From: Clostridiales bacterium
GTDB lineage: Bacteria; Bacillota; Clostridia; Christensenellales; Aristaeellaceae
Direction: 5' to 3'
Assembly: GCA_015056365.1 (NCBI GenBank)
Contig: SVGM01000011.1
Coordinates: 18,887-82,886, forward strand
Length of the DNA: 64,000 nt
The position numbers were made by a program, and so were the translations under genes. The stretch's first letter is position 1, and each line of letters starts with the position of its first letter. Below are positions 1-8,810 of the stretch, piece after piece. The notes under the pieces were generated by a model. It did no database searches, was not told the DNA's origin, and saw only the letters and a program-made list of their open reading frames with translations.

Positions 1-294
1 TCTTTTTCGGCCGCTTCGTGTCGCGGCTACGCGGCTGCGGAGCGCCAAGGCGCTGTCCTGCGCTTGCTAACGTCGCCGTGGGTTTCTCGCGGCTGGCGCT
101 GCGTGGGGCAGGGCAGGGCGCTGCACGCCCCTGCACCCCGTGCCTAGTCTTTTTCGGCCGCTTCGTGTCGCGGCTACGCGGCTGCGGAGCGCCAAGGCGC
201 TGTCCTGCGCTTGCTAACGTCGCCGTGGGTTTCTCGCGGCTGGCGCTGCGTGGGGCAGGGCAGGGCGCTGCACGCCCCTGCACCCCGTGCCTAC
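1..294. repeat. 147-bp direct tandem repeat, two copies
   Basis: The segment beginning at position 1 is repeated almost exactly from position 148, so the period is 147 bp; the second copy runs to about 292. The first copy starts at the window edge, so more copies may lie upstream. The unit is very GC-rich and has no credible reading frame: the frames crossing it are low-complexity Arg/Ala/Pro/Gly strings. It lies downstream of rimM. Function unknown. Confidence 0.85.
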
Positions 295-766
295 TCTTTC
301 TGGAAAGAGTAGGCAGAAAGCGCGGCACGCTACCTCCGGGCAAAACCCCAAAATAGCTTCGCTCTGCGCGGGGGCTGCAGATTGTCCGCGCTGCGCAGGC
401 AGTGGACAGATAGAAGTTTCTTGGCTGGCGCAACGCGCCGGACGGCTTCGCCCCTTTTCGCGCCTCGCTACGCCGGGGTTTTGCCCTCCGTTCGCTAACG
501 CCGCCACGGGTTGCCGGAAGGTGGCTGTGGTATGGGGGCGGGGTGTTGAGGAAGTGTGCTTGGTTGCGGGTTGCCTGGCTTGGCTGTGCAAATATCATCC
601 CCGCAGCCAACGCCCGCACAGCGGGGGCACGCAACGCAGCGCGAAGCGCGAGGACGTGCCCCTACGCCAGCGGCGTGTGGCAGGGAAGGGACCCTGCCAC
701 GAAAGCCGCGGCTTCTGTCTGTCCACACCGGGGCGAACGATCTGCCTCAGGCGGATCGGACGCCCA
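295..766. other. GC-rich non-coding segment downstream of rimM
   Basis: I see no supported gene here. It holds several perfect or near-perfect hairpins: CTCTTTC/GAAAGAG at about 294-309, GTGGCAGGG/CCCTGCCAC at 677-700, and CGATCTGCC/GGCGGATCG at about 738-759. The last lies just after the rimM stop and may act as its terminator, although there is no long T-run. In many Bacillota trmD and rplS follow rimM; neither is present here. Confidence 0.6.
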
Positions 767-1288
767 TCATTGGTAGAGGGAAACTTCGGCCAGCCGATCC
801 TCATTGAGCACAATGCGGCCTTCGTCCACGTTGACCTCCAGCAGCACGTCCTTGAGACCGGGGGTCATCAGGGTACCCTTGGGGGTCTGGAACACGAACA
901 CGTCCACACCGCCGGGGGTGAGCACGTCGGTCAGCTTGCCGATGGGATTACCCTTGGTGTCAAAGGCGGGCAGACCAAGGATGTCGGCGATAAAGACCTC
1001 GTCCTCGGGCAGTTCCCGGGCATGGGCGCGATCCACATACAGCTTCACGCCGCGCAGCTTCTCAGCTTCGTTGCGGTCATCAACGCCTTCCAGCTGCAAA
1101 TAAACATCGTCGCCATTGACCCGCGCGCCCAGCACCTTGATGGGGGCAAAGCCATTGCCGGCGGGCATCAGCGCCTCCTCCAGATCGTAAAAGCGCTCCG
1201 GGTCGTCAGTATAGTGGCGTACTTTCACCTCGCCGCGGATGCCCTGGGGCTTGGTGATCTCTCCAATGAGCAAATGCTCCTGTTTCAT
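767..1288 (-). CDS. rimM: Ribosome maturation factor RimM
   Basis: A 173-residue protein matching RimM, which binds ribosomal protein S19 and assists maturation of the 30S head domain. The N-terminal half carries the family signature (IGEITKPQGIRGEVKV near residues 8-23) and the RimM beta-barrel; the C-terminal half is the PRC-barrel-like domain with the segment GVDVFVFQTPKG. I chose the ATG at 1288 because AAAGGAG lies just upstream; an in-frame GTG 60 nt earlier has no such site. It is the last gene of the ylxM-ffh-rpsP-khpA-rimM operon, 84 bp after khpA. The usual next gene, trmD, is absent and repeat DNA follows instead. Confidence 0.95.
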   Translation of the reverse strand: MKQEHLLIGEITKPQGIRGEVKVRHYTDDPERFYDLEEALMPAGNGFAPIKVLGARVNGDDVYLQLEGVDDRNEAEKLRGVKLYVDRAHARELPEDEVFIADILGLPAFDTKGNPIGKLTDVLTPGGVDVFVFQTPKGTLMTPGLKDVLLEVNVDEGRIVLNEDRLAEVSLYQ

Positions 1289-1372
1289 GTGCTGCTCCTT
1301 TACATGGCAAAAGGGAACCGCCGCAAAGGCCGCTGAACGGCGTACCACGGCTGGTTCCCCCTGAATGCCAAC

Positions 1373-1600
1373 TTATTGAATCTCCACGAAAACGGGCTTC
1401 TGGTTCTTGGCGGTAGCGGCGCGCACCACGGCACGGATGGCCTTGGCGATGCGTCCCTGCTTGCCGATGACCTTGCCCATATCCTCGGGCGCCACATGAA
1501 GCTCCAGAATGGTAGCCTCAGGGCCGACGGTTTCTTCCACAGTCACGGCGTCCTTGTTGTCCACCAGCGACCGGGCGACGTATTCCACCAGCTCTTTCAT
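1373..1600 (-). CDS. khpA: KH-domain RNA-binding protein KhpA
   Basis: A 75-residue protein that is essentially one type-II KH domain, with the RNA-contacting GxxG loop visible in GKVIGKQGRIAKAIR (residues ~42-56). KhpA (YlqC) is a small RNA chaperone that pairs with KhpB/Jag and affects cell elongation in Gram-positives. It starts 5 bp after the rpsP stop with a GAGGG ribosome site inside the end of rpsP, so the two are probably translationally coupled. A longer in-frame reading would run back through rpsP and is rejected. Length and position are typical of the family. Confidence 0.93.
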   Translation of the reverse strand: MKELVEYVARSLVDNKDAVTVEETVGPEATILELHVAPEDMGKVIGKQGRIAKAIRAVVRAATAKNQKPVFVEIQ

Positions 1601-1605
1601 CCGGC

Positions 1606-1851
1606 TTAGCCCTCGATGACGCCGCTCTTCTTGAGCAGAACCTTCACGGTATCGGTGGGCTGAGCGCCATTGGCCAGCCACTGCTTGGCGGCTTCGGCAT
1701 CGATCTGAATGGTGGCGGGCTCAGTCATGGGATTGTAGTAGCCGATCTCGGCGATGTTGCGGCCATCGCGGGGGCTGCGCTCGTCAGCGACGACAACACG
1801 ATAGAAAGGCTTTTTCTTCATACCCATTCTCTTCAGACGAATCTTGACCAT
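1606..1851 (-). CDS. rpsP: 30S ribosomal protein S16
   Basis: An 81-residue protein with the unmistakable S16 start ([19 protein letters not shown]) followed by the conserved [10 protein letters not shown] and IGYYNP segments. It is a primary-binding protein of the 30S subunit. AGGAGG lies 11 nt before the ATG. The gene sits between ffh and khpA, the standard Bacillota arrangement. A 127-bp spacer separates it from ffh; I see no clear terminator there on the minus strand, so co-transcription with ffh is likely. Confidence 0.98.
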   Translation of the reverse strand: MVKIRLKRMGMKKKPFYRVVVADERSPRDGRNIAEIGYYNPMTEPATIQIDAEAAKQWLANGAQPTDTVKVLLKKSGVIEG

Positions 1852-1978
1852 TTTGGTATTCCTCCTGCTTTGGTTGGATTTGGTTGATGTATCTGTAAAC
1901 CATGGCTCCCGTTGGGGATGGGTTTATCAGCGTAGGAATCTGTCACCGCCCTTGGAGGCGGTTGGGGCAGCGCCTGCA

Positions 1979-3295
1979 TCAGAAAGGCATGCGCATCTTG
2001 CCAAACTTGCCCTTGCGGCTCATCATCTGCTTCATCATGCTCTTGGCCTGATCAAACTGGCGGATGAGGGCGTTGACGTCCTGCACGGTGGTGCCGCTGC
2101 CGGCGGCGATGCGCTTGCGGCGGCTGGCGTTGAGAATGCCGGGGTTACGGCGTTCCCGGGGGGTCATGCTGCGGATGATGGCTTCGGGCTTTTTCATAGC
2201 GTCGTCGTCGATCTCCACATCGCCCAGGCGGTTTGCACCGGGCAGCATGCTGATCATGCTGGAGATGCCGCCCATTTTCTTCATCTGCTGCATCTGAGCC
2301 AGGAAGTCCTCCAGGGTCAAATCCTGACCCTTCTTGTGGGAGAGACGCTCCACGTCCTTCTCGTCAAAGGCATCCTGCGCCTTTTCGATGAGGGTCATCA
2401 CATCGCCCATGCCCAGGATTCGGCTGGCCATGCGGTCGGGGTGGAACAGCTCGATATCGGAGAGCTTTTCACCGATACCGCAGAACTTGATGGGCTTGCC
2501 CACCACAGCCTTGATGGACAGGGCAGCACCGCCGCGGGTGTCGCCGTCCAGCTTGGTGAGAATGACGCCGTCGATGCCCAGGTTTTCATCGAAGGTCTTG
2601 GCCACGTTCACCGCATCCTGGCCGGTCATGGCGTCCACGGTGAAGAGGATCTCCTGGGGCTTGATCTCCGCCTTGATGCGGCGCAGCTCCTCCATGAGGG
2701 CTTCGTCGATGTGCAGGCGGCCGGCGGTATCGATGATGAGCACGTCGCGGCCGTAGTGATGGGCGTACTCGATGGCCTCTTTGGCAGTCTTGACCGGATC
2801 CTGGGTGCCGTTTTGGTACACAGGCACGTCGATCTGGGAGCCTACCACTTCCAGCTGCTTGATGGCGGCGGGACGGTAGATGTCGCAGGCGGCCAGCATG
2901 GGCTTCTTGCCCTGCTTTTTCAGGTGGTTGGCCAGCTTGCCGCACATGGTTGTTTTACCAGCGCCCTGCAGGCCGCACAGCATATAGATAGTAGGAACGG
3001 AGCTGGACCAGGTCAGGCGGGAATGCTCGGTGCCCATGAGGGCGGTCATTTCCTCGTTGACGATCTTGATGACCTGCTGGGCAGGAGAGAGGCTGTCCAG
3101 CACCTTCTGGCCTACGCAGCGTTCGGTGACCTTTTTGCAGAAATCCTTGACCACCATGTAGTTGACGTCAGCTTCCAGAAGTGCCAGGCGCACCTCGCGC
3201 ATGCCTTCCTTCACGGTCTGCTCGGTAAGCTTGCCGCGGCTGGTCAGCTTGGAGAGCGCCCCGGAAAGCTTTTGGCTCAGCCCTTCAAATGCCAT
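1979..3295 (-). CDS. ffh: Signal recognition particle protein Ffh
   Basis: A 438-residue SRP54 GTPase that binds signal sequences and 4.5S-type RNA and docks with FtsY. Domains are the N helical bundle (1-90), the G domain with GLQGAGKTT (P-loop, ~108-116), DTAGR (~190), TKLDGD (~248) and GGAALS, and the M domain with a methionine-rich tail. The start overlaps the last 11 nt of ylxM, and AGGAGGAG inside the ylxM end serves as its ribosome site. Full length for the family. The SRP RNA gene is not in this window. Confidence 0.98.
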   Translation of the reverse strand: MAFEGLSQKLSGALSKLTSRGKLTEQTVKEGMREVRLALLEADVNYMVVKDFCKKVTERCVGQKVLDSLSPAQQVIKIVNEEMTALMGTEHSRLTWSSSVPTIYMLCGLQGAGKTTMCGKLANHLKKQGKKPMLAACDIYRPAAIKQLEVVGSQIDVPVYQNGTQDPVKTAKEAIEYAHHYGRDVLIIDTAGRLHIDEALMEELRRIKAEIKPQEILFTVDAMTGQDAVNVAKTFDENLGIDGVILTKLDGDTRGGAALSIKAVVGKPIKFCGIGEKLSDIELFHPDRMASRILGMGDVMTLIEKAQDAFDEKDVERLSHKKGQDLTLEDFLAQMQQMKKMGGISSMISMLPGANRLGDVEIDDDAMKKPEAIIRSMTPRERRNPGILNASRRKRIAAGSGTTVQDVNALIRQFDQAKSMMKQMMSRKGKFGKMRMPF

Positions 3296-3695
3296 GGTCG
3301 TTCTCCTCCTGTTCGATGGTTTCTCGGATCAGTCCGAGGGCCTGTTCCACATCGGCCCGGGCCTGCTGGGGCAGTGCCTGCGCGCATACGCCCTCCAGCA
3401 GCGCGGCGGCTTTTTCCAGCTGCTCCGCTACGCCCCGCATCCTTGCGGCAGCGCCGACGGCGGCTTCATAGGCCCGGAGCTTTTCGCCGGAACGGACGAT
3501 CAGCTCATGCACGCTCTGCCGGGTGCAGCCCAGCTGCTCTGCGATCTCCCCCAGAGACAGATCCTCCTGATAGTACAGGGTGACCGCCTCCAGCTGCTTC
3601 CCTGTCAAAAGACCGCCGTAGAAGGCGCACAGGGTACCCATCTCCACGCTGGTTTCCAGCCTGTTTTCAGGCGCGGGGATCTGGGACGTGCTCAT
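3285..3695 (-). CDS. ylxM: YlxM-family helix-turn-helix protein
   Basis: A 136-residue member of the YlxM/UPF0122 family encoded with ffh across Bacillota and thought to modulate the SRP. The conserved core is GGLLTGKQLEAVTLYYQED followed by a sigma-70 region-4-like helix-turn-helix (LSLGEIAEQLGCTRQSVHELI, ~47-67). The C-terminal ~60 residues are a helical, Ala/Gln/Glu-rich extension longer than in the Bacillus protein. AAAGGAGCC sits 7 nt before the ATG at 3695, favouring this start over the internal Met-19. First gene of the SRP operon, with a strong promoter at 3752-3780. Confidence 0.9.
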   Translation of the reverse strand: MSTSQIPAPENRLETSVEMGTLCAFYGGLLTGKQLEAVTLYYQEDLSLGEIAEQLGCTRQSVHELIVRSGEKLRAYEAAVGAAARMRGVAEQLEKAAALLEGVCAQALPQQARADVEQALGLIRETIEQEENDHGI

Positions 3696-3721
3696 GGGGA
3701 GTGGCTCCTTTCGGACTTGGG

Positions 3722-3743
3722 TGTCAGGATATTTTCCCTGACA
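3722..3743 (-). promoter_or_regulatory. Inverted repeat in the ylxM-ffh leader
   Basis: TGTCAGG (3722-3728) and CCTGACA (3737-3743) form a 7-bp perfect inverted repeat at or just after the expected transcription start. A further CCCTGACAG copy lies at 3789-3797, immediately upstream of the -35 box, so the core promoter is bracketed by the same motif. This looks like an operator, but no cognate regulator can be named. Confidence 0.45.
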
Positions 3744-3751
3744 GCCTTGCT

Positions 3752-3780
3752 ATGATACCCGATTTCTGCCGCCTTGTCAA
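3752..3780 (-). promoter_or_regulatory. Sigma-A promoter of the ylxM-ffh-rpsP-khpA-rimM operon
   Basis: On the minus strand TTGACA (3775-3780) is followed after 17 bp by TATCAT (3752-3757). The first gene start is 57 nt downstream of the -10 box. Confidence 0.75.
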
Positions 3781-3835
3781 GGGTTTTTCCCTGACAGGTG
3801 ACTTTTTTCTCCCGGCTGCCGTCTGCTTCCTTAGG

Positions 3836-3864
3836 TTGACCGGGAACGTCGATTATTGTATACT
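3836..3864 (+). promoter_or_regulatory. Sigma-A promoter of the FAD oxidoreductase gene
   Basis: TTGACC (3836-3841), a 17-bp spacer and TATACT (3859-3864), 54 bp upstream of the ATG at 3919. Confidence 0.75.
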
Positions 3865-3918
3865 AAGTTTTGTATGTCATACATTTACGATCAATCCGAA
3901 GATACAGAGGTGTTCCCC

Positions 3919-5481
3919 ATGAAAAAGGTTTTCATCATTGGCGCAGGTCCTGCAGGTCTGACGGCTGCCTATGAGCTGCTCAAGCGGGGCGAGTTCGACG
4001 TGACCATCCTGGAGAAAACCGACCGCATCGGCGGCATCTCCCAGACGGTGCGCCACGGCGGCAACCGGATGGACATCGGCGGTCACCGCTTCTTTTCCAA
4101 GGATCAGCGGGTGATGAAATGGTGGGCGGACATGATGCCCCTGCAGGGCGCGCCCTCCTTTGACGACAAGACCCTTAACCGGGAAGTGTCCCTGACGGAA
4201 GGCGGCCCCGACCCGGAGAAAGAGGATCGGGTCATGCTGGTGCGCAACCGGGTCAGCCGGATCTATTACCAGCACCATTTCTTTGATTATCCCATCAGCC
4301 TGAAGTGGGAGACCCTGAAAACCATGGGTTTTGCCACCACCATGAAGGTAGGCTTCAGCTTCCTCAAGGCCACGCTGATGAAAAAGCCCAACGACAATCT
4401 GGAGAATTACTACATCAACTCTTTTGGCAAAAAGCTGTACGGGATGTTCTTTGAGGGCTACACCGAAAAGCTGTGGGGCCGCCATCCCAGCGAGATCGAC
4501 GCCAGCTGGGGCAAGCAGCGCACCAAGGAGCTGAGCATCTTCGGCATCCTCAAGGATATGCTGGGCAAGGTGTTCCTCACCAAGGAACAGCGCCAGAAGC
4601 AGGTGCAGACCTCCCTGATCGAGGAGTTCCGCTATCCCAAGTTCGGCCCTGGCCAGCTGTGGGAGACGGTGGCTGATGAGATTCAGAAGCTGGGCGGCAA
4701 GGTGATCATGGAGTCCGAAGTGCTGGGCGTTGTTACCGAAGGCGATCGGGTCACCGCGGTCACCTACAAGGATGCACACGGGCAGCACACCGAAAACGCC
4801 GACCTGTTCTTCTCCTCCATGCCTGTGAAGGATCTGGTGGCCGGCATGAACGACGTGCCCGCCGACATCGCCCGGGTGGCCGAGGGTCTGCCCTATCGCG
4901 ATTTCGTCACCGTGGGTCTTCTGGTGGACAAGCTGGAGCTGAAAAACGAAACCAAGCTCAAAACCCTGGGCAACATCGTGCCCGACTGCTGGATCTACGT
5001 GCAGGACACCGGCGTGAAGCTGGGCCGCATCCAGATTTTCAACAACTGGTCCCCCTATTTGGTGGCCGATCCGGAGAACACTGTGTGGGTGGGTCTGGAG
5101 TACTTCTGCAATGAAGGCGACGATTTCTGGAACATGTCCGAGGAGGACTGCGTGGCCATGGCCATCCGCGAGCTGATCTCCATGGGCGTGATCCGGGACG
5201 CCTCCTGCGTACGCGACAGCCACCGGGAGCGCATCCAGAAGGCCTACCCCGCCTACTTTGACACCTACGACGAGATGGATAAGCTGGTCAGCTACCTCAG
5301 CGGCTTTGAAAATCTCTACTGCGTGGGCCGCAACGGCCAGCATCGCTACAACAACATGGACCACTCCATGGCCACCTCTTTTGAGGCCGTGGATAACATC
5401 CTTGCCGGGGTCACCGACAAAACCAACATCTGGAACGTGAACACCGAGCAGGAGTATCACGAAGAAAAGAAAGAAGCGTAA
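3919..5481 (+). CDS. NAD(P)/FAD-dependent amine-oxidase-like oxidoreductase
   Basis: A 520-residue flavoprotein. The N-terminus is a Rossmann FAD-binding motif ([17 protein letters not shown], ~4-20) followed by the ADP-ribose acid (ILEK) and the GGI and DIGGHRFFS segments typical of the protoporphyrinogen-oxidase/UDP-galactopyranose-mutase-like branch. The C-terminal FAD contact is [15 protein letters not shown] near residue 480. No signal peptide or membrane segment, so probably cytosolic. Members of this branch often sit near glycan or lipid genes, but substrates are mostly unproven. The start is the ATG at 3919 preceded by GAGGTG; the in-frame upstream extension has no ribosome site. A GGGCGGCG/CGCCGCCC hairpin follows the stop, before recJ. 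Confidence 0.8.
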   Translation: MKKVFIIGAGPAGLTAAYELLKRGEFDVTILEKTDRIGGISQTVRHGGNRMDIGGHRFFSKDQRVMKWWADMMPLQGAPSFDDKTLNREVSLTEGGPDPEKEDRVMLVRNRVSRIYYQHHFFDYPISLKWETLKTMGFATTMKVGFSFLKATLMKKPNDNLENYYINSFGKKLYGMFFEGYTEKLWGRHPSEIDASWGKQRTKELSIFGILKDMLGKVFLTKEQRQKQVQTSLIEEFRYPKFGPGQLWETVADEIQKLGGKVIMESEVLGVVTEGDRVTAVTYKDAHGQHTENADLFFSSMPVKDLVAGMNDVPADIARVAEGLPYRDFVTVGLLVDKLELKNETKLKTLGNIVPDCWIYVQDTGVKLGRIQIFNNWSPYLVADPENTVWVGLEYFCNEGDDFWNMSEEDCVAMAIRELISMGVIRDASCVRDSHRERIQKAYPAYFDTYDEMDKLVSYLSGFENLYCVGRNGQHRYNNMDHSMATSFEAVDNILAGVTDKTNIWNVNTEQEYHEEKKEA

Positions 5482-5548
5482 AGACAGGGGCGGCGTGTTT
5501 TCGCCGCCCTGCACCTTCCCAGACACGCCGCCCAAGAGGAGCTCCGCC

Positions 5549-7900
5549 ATGCAGTTCATACCCCGACAGCAAATTGATTTTCCGGCCGCTGCCCTGCACC
5601 CTTACGAAGGGGTCGTGGCGCGGCTTTTATATGCCCGGGGCATCCGCACCGCCAAGGAAGCGGACGCCTTCCTGCACCCATCCCTAAGCATGCTCCACGA
5701 TCCCATGCTGATGCATGGCATGGCGGATGCGCTGGCCATTCTGGCCGAGGCAAAGGCCAACCAGACACCGACTGTGGTGTACGGCGACTACGATGTGGAC
5801 GGCATCTGCGCCAGCACCCTGCTGACGCTGGCTCTGCGCCGCTATGGGCTGAACGTGACCCCTCATGTGCCCCTTCGGGCAGAAGGCTATGGGCTCAACT
5901 GCGCCGCAGTGCAGGAGCTGGCAGGGCAGTTCGGCCTGATGGTCACAGTGGATCTGGGCATCACCAATCATGAAGAAGTGCGCCTGGCGCAAAGCCTGGG
6001 CATGAAGGTCATCGTCACCGACCACCACGGCCTGGGGCTGGAAATGAGCCCCGCCGACGCCGTGATGAACCCTCTCCTGGGGGATTACCCCTTCCGCCGC
6101 CTGTGCGGTACCGGCGTGGCCTTCAAGCTGGCGCAAGCGCTGCTGGGGCTGAGCGCCTGTGAGGACTATCTGGATTTGGCGGCGCTGGCCACGGTGGCGG
6201 ACATCGTGCCCCTGACAGACGAAAACCGCGTACTGGTGGCACTCGGCCTGCCCTGCATCGCCAAGGCGGAGCGCCCGGGCATCAAGGCGCTGCTGGAGGT
6301 CAGCGGCAGTCCGGCTGCCATTACCTCCGACACGCTGGGCTACCAACTGGGGCCCCGGCTGAACGCTGCCGGCCGACTGGGCAACGCCGGGGATGCGGTG
6401 GAATTGCTGCTGACCGACAGCCTGGCACGCGCCCATCAGCTGGCCCGGGAGCTGGACGACCTGAACGCTGCCCGCAAAGCCGAGGAGACCCGGCTGGTCC
6501 GCGCCGCAGAGGAAGCCGCCAGCCAGCATGATTTTACTGCCGAAAAGGCCCTCGTTGTCTCCGGCGACGGCTGGCACGTGGGCGTGATCGGTCTGGCGGC
6601 AGGACGGCTGTGCCAGAAATACAGCTGCCCGGTGTGCGTCCTCAGCCGGGAGGACGGCGTGCTCCACGGAAGCCTGCGCAGCGTCCCCGGCGTGCACATC
6701 CACAACTGTCTCAAAACCTGCGACGACCTGCTCACCCGCTACGGCGGCCATGAACAGGCCGCCGGCGTGACCCTTCCCGCCGAAAACGAAGCGGCCTTCC
6801 GCCAGCGCCTCCAGCAGGCTGTCTCCGAAGCAGATGAAAGCTGCTTCCTGCCTCGGCAGGTCTATGACGCGGAAGTGACCCTGCAGGAATGCACCATGGA
6901 GTTGCAGCGGCAGATCGCGCAGCTGGCGCCCTTCGGCTGCGACAACCCCGCGCCCCTTTTGCTGGTACGGGGCGCCATTCCTGTGGAGCACCGGGCGGTG
7001 GGCACGGACGGCGCCCACCTGAAGCTGACCCTCCGCCAGGAGCAGCGGGTGCTACCGGGCATCGCCTTTTCCATGGGTCACATGGCCAGCCGTATGCCCC
7101 AGCAGGTGGATGCGGTCTTTGCGCTGGATGTAAACACCTTCCGGGGAGAAACCACCCTGCAGGCGCAGGTGAAAGCTCTCCAGCCGGTGCGTCAGGAGCA
7201 ACTCAGCGCCCTCAGGCAGCCCGACGGGACAGCTGAGCAGGAAGCGCTGCTATTGCATTTCCTTGGTGCTTTTGCCCTGATGGCAGGAAAAGCGCCTACC
7301 GAAAACGAAGTAATGAATGTTATCCGCCATGCAGACCGCACGGAGCTGCTGGCCGCCGTCAAGGCGGGCCGGCGTGGTCTGCTGGTGCTGACCCATACCA
7401 ACGCCTCCGCCCATGCGGTGCTTTCCGCAGGCGACTTGCAGCTGTGCCAGCGAGGCCTGCCCGACGCCAGATGCTTTGCCACCCTGATGACTGCGCCCCA
7501 GTGGGAAACCCTCACCGGCCACTGGCGTGAGGTCTGGCTGGCGGACGGCGAGGCCTTCCCCGGCCAGGCAGAACTGCTGACCCGGCAGCTGCCTCAGTGC
7601 CAAGTGCACGTGCTGCCCCCCTCTGAGGAGCTGCGAACGCTGGCTTCCGCGCTGGATGCCGGCGATGACCTCTATCGCAGCCTGTACCGTGCCCTGCGCA
7701 CCTGTGCTTTCCGCACCGCCGCCGAAGCTGCTCAGGCCGCCGGCATTACCACGCTGCAGGCGCGTACCGCTCTGCATGCCTTCCATCAGCTGGGCCTGAT
7801 CGACTACTGCGACCAGCCCTTCCGTTATACCCTGCTGCCGCCCAATAAGTGTCAGCTGGGAGACAGCCCCATTCTGGGCGCGATTCGCAGGCTGCAATAA
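5549..7900 (+). CDS. recJ: Single-stranded-DNA-specific exonuclease RecJ
   Basis: A 783-residue 5'-3' ssDNA exonuclease of the DHH phosphoesterase family, used in recombination and mismatch/base-excision repair. Metal-binding motifs are visible: YGDYDVDG (~78-85), VTVDLGITN (~132), VTDHHG (~156-161), the GRLGNAGDA segment (~277) and RYGGHEQAAG of DHHA1 (~395-404). An OB-like domain follows, then about 200 further residues ending in a winged-helix-like segment, as in long Bacillota RecJ proteins. The chosen ATG follows GAGGAG; the in-frame upstream extension starts in the preceding intergenic hairpin. Lies 67 bp after the FAD oxidoreductase. Confidence 0.95.
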   Translation: MQFIPRQQIDFPAAALHPYEGVVARLLYARGIRTAKEADAFLHPSLSMLHDPMLMHGMADALAILAEAKANQTPTVVYGDYDVDGICASTLLTLALRRYGLNVTPHVPLRAEGYGLNCAAVQELAGQFGLMVTVDLGITNHEEVRLAQSLGMKVIVTDHHGLGLEMSPADAVMNPLLGDYPFRRLCGTGVAFKLAQALLGLSACEDYLDLAALATVADIVPLTDENRVLVALGLPCIAKAERPGIKALLEVSGSPAAITSDTLGYQLGPRLNAAGRLGNAGDAVELLLTDSLARAHQLARELDDLNAARKAEETRLVRAAEEAASQHDFTAEKALVVSGDGWHVGVIGLAAGRLCQKYSCPVCVLSREDGVLHGSLRSVPGVHIHNCLKTCDDLLTRYGGHEQAAGVTLPAENEAAFRQRLQQAVSEADESCFLPRQVYDAEVTLQECTMELQRQIAQLAPFGCDNPAPLLLVRGAIPVEHRAVGTDGAHLKLTLRQEQRVLPGIAFSMGHMASRMPQQVDAVFALDVNTFRGETTLQAQVKALQPVRQEQLSALRQPDGTAEQEALLLHFLGAFALMAGKAPTENEVMNVIRHADRTELLAAVKAGRRGLLVLTHTNASAHAVLSAGDLQLCQRGLPDARCFATLMTAPQWETLTGHWREVWLADGEAFPGQAELLTRQLPQCQVHVLPPSEELRTLASALDAGDDLYRSLYRALRTCAFRTAAEAAQAAGITTLQARTALHAFHQLGLIDYCDQPFRYTLLPPNKCQLGDSPILGAIRRLQ

Positions 7901-7942
7901 GCCGCCGATCCTTCCCATCCTCTATGAAAAGGAGACTTTGCC

Positions 7943-8305
7943 GTGGCACAGGAAACACCCATGTCCCCTAAAAAGCTGCTGCTGTTGCACGGCACGTTGC
8001 TTTTGTATTCGCTCAGCAGCGTCCTTGCCAAGGTGGCAGGCGTCCGCATGGCCGGCGAGGACTTCTCCGGCACGCTGATCTTTCTGTCTCTGGAGTTTTT
8101 CGCGCTGGCGCTGTACAGCCTGCTGTGGCAGCAGGTGCTCAAGCGTATGCCGCTGAACGTGGCCTATTCCAGCAAGGGCGTGTGTACCCTATGGACCTGT
8201 CTGTTCGGCATTCTGCTCTTTCAGGAGCCCCTCACTATCGGAAAGGCGCTGGGCATGCTGCTGGTGCTCGGCGGAGTGTATCTCGTGGTGAGCGACCATG
8301 AATAG
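7943..8305 (+). CDS. SMR/EamA-type membrane protein, subunit 1 of a pair
   Basis: A 120-residue hydrophobic protein with four predicted transmembrane helices, the size and topology of the small multidrug resistance/EamA half-transporter fold. It starts with GTG at 7943, 8 nt after AAAAGGAG. It overlaps the next, similar gene by 8 nt, so the two products probably form a heterodimer, as in EbrAB-type efflux pumps or ArnE/ArnF-type flippases of undecaprenyl-phosphate sugars. The motif SSVLAKVAG in helix 1 and the tail LGMLLVLGGVYLVVS resemble the lipid-sugar flippase branch more than EmrE (no clear membrane Glu of the EmrE type). Substrate is inferred only. Confidence 0.75.
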   Translation: MAQETPMSPKKLLLLHGTLLLYSLSSVLAKVAGVRMAGEDFSGTLIFLSLEFFALALYSLLWQQVLKRMPLNVAYSSKGVCTLWTCLFGILLFQEPLTIGKALGMLLVLGGVYLVVSDHE

Positions 8306-8636
8306 CGGTGTTCTTATCTATCTGATCACCCCGCTTTTGTCGGCCCTCAGTCAGCTGATGCTCAAGCGCGCCGCCGACGATACACGCTACACCGGCATCC
8401 GGTTCTACCTCAACTGGCTGGTGATCCTCGCCTACGGGCTGTTCTTCGGCTGCATGCTGCTCAACGTGGTCGCCCTGCGCACCCTTGAATTGAGCACCGC
8501 CAGCGTCCTGGAAGCCTCCAGCTACATCTACGTAATGATTCTCAGCTGGCTGATCCTCAAGGAAAAGCTGACCCGGCGCAAGCTCATCGGCAACGGCCTG
8601 ATCATCCTGGGCATTATCCTGACGCTGACGCTGTAA
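8298..8636 (+). CDS. SMR/EamA-type membrane protein, subunit 2 of a pair
   Basis: A 112-residue protein with four hydrophobic helices, related to the preceding gene and overlapping it by 8 nt. Conserved features include SALSQLMLKRA in helix 1, LSTASVLEASSYIYVMILSWLILKE in helices 3-4, and the closing GNGLIILGIILT. Duplicated half-size DMT genes in tandem normally encode antiparallel heterodimers. Likely a drug/metabolite exporter or lipid-linked sugar flippase; the sequence alone does not decide. 174 bp of non-coding DNA separate it from trpS. Confidence 0.75.
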   Translation: MNSGVLIYLITPLLSALSQLMLKRAADDTRYTGIRFYLNWLVILAYGLFFGCMLLNVVALRTLELSTASVLEASSYIYVMILSWLILKEKLTRRKLIGNGLIILGIILTLTL

Positions 8637-8810
8637 AAAGCCTTCTCTCTGTCTCCTCCCGCCCCCAACAAAGCCAAACCCGGCCTTTGCACCATGAAGC
8701 AGCGCAATGCGCAGCTTTCCAAAGGCCAGCGCCCTTGGCAGGGATCGTCAACCCCAAAAAACCGTAACAACTGCGGATGACCCGCTTCAACCATAAAGGA
8801 GGAATCCCCC

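Noticed and set aside
287..1336. 349-codon plus-strand frame across repeats and rimM
   Set aside because: Antisense to rimM and through non-coding repeat DNA.
8637..8810. T-box or Trp attenuator before trpS
   Set aside because: No T-box core (GGGTGG..ACC), no terminator and no Trp-rich leader peptide found.
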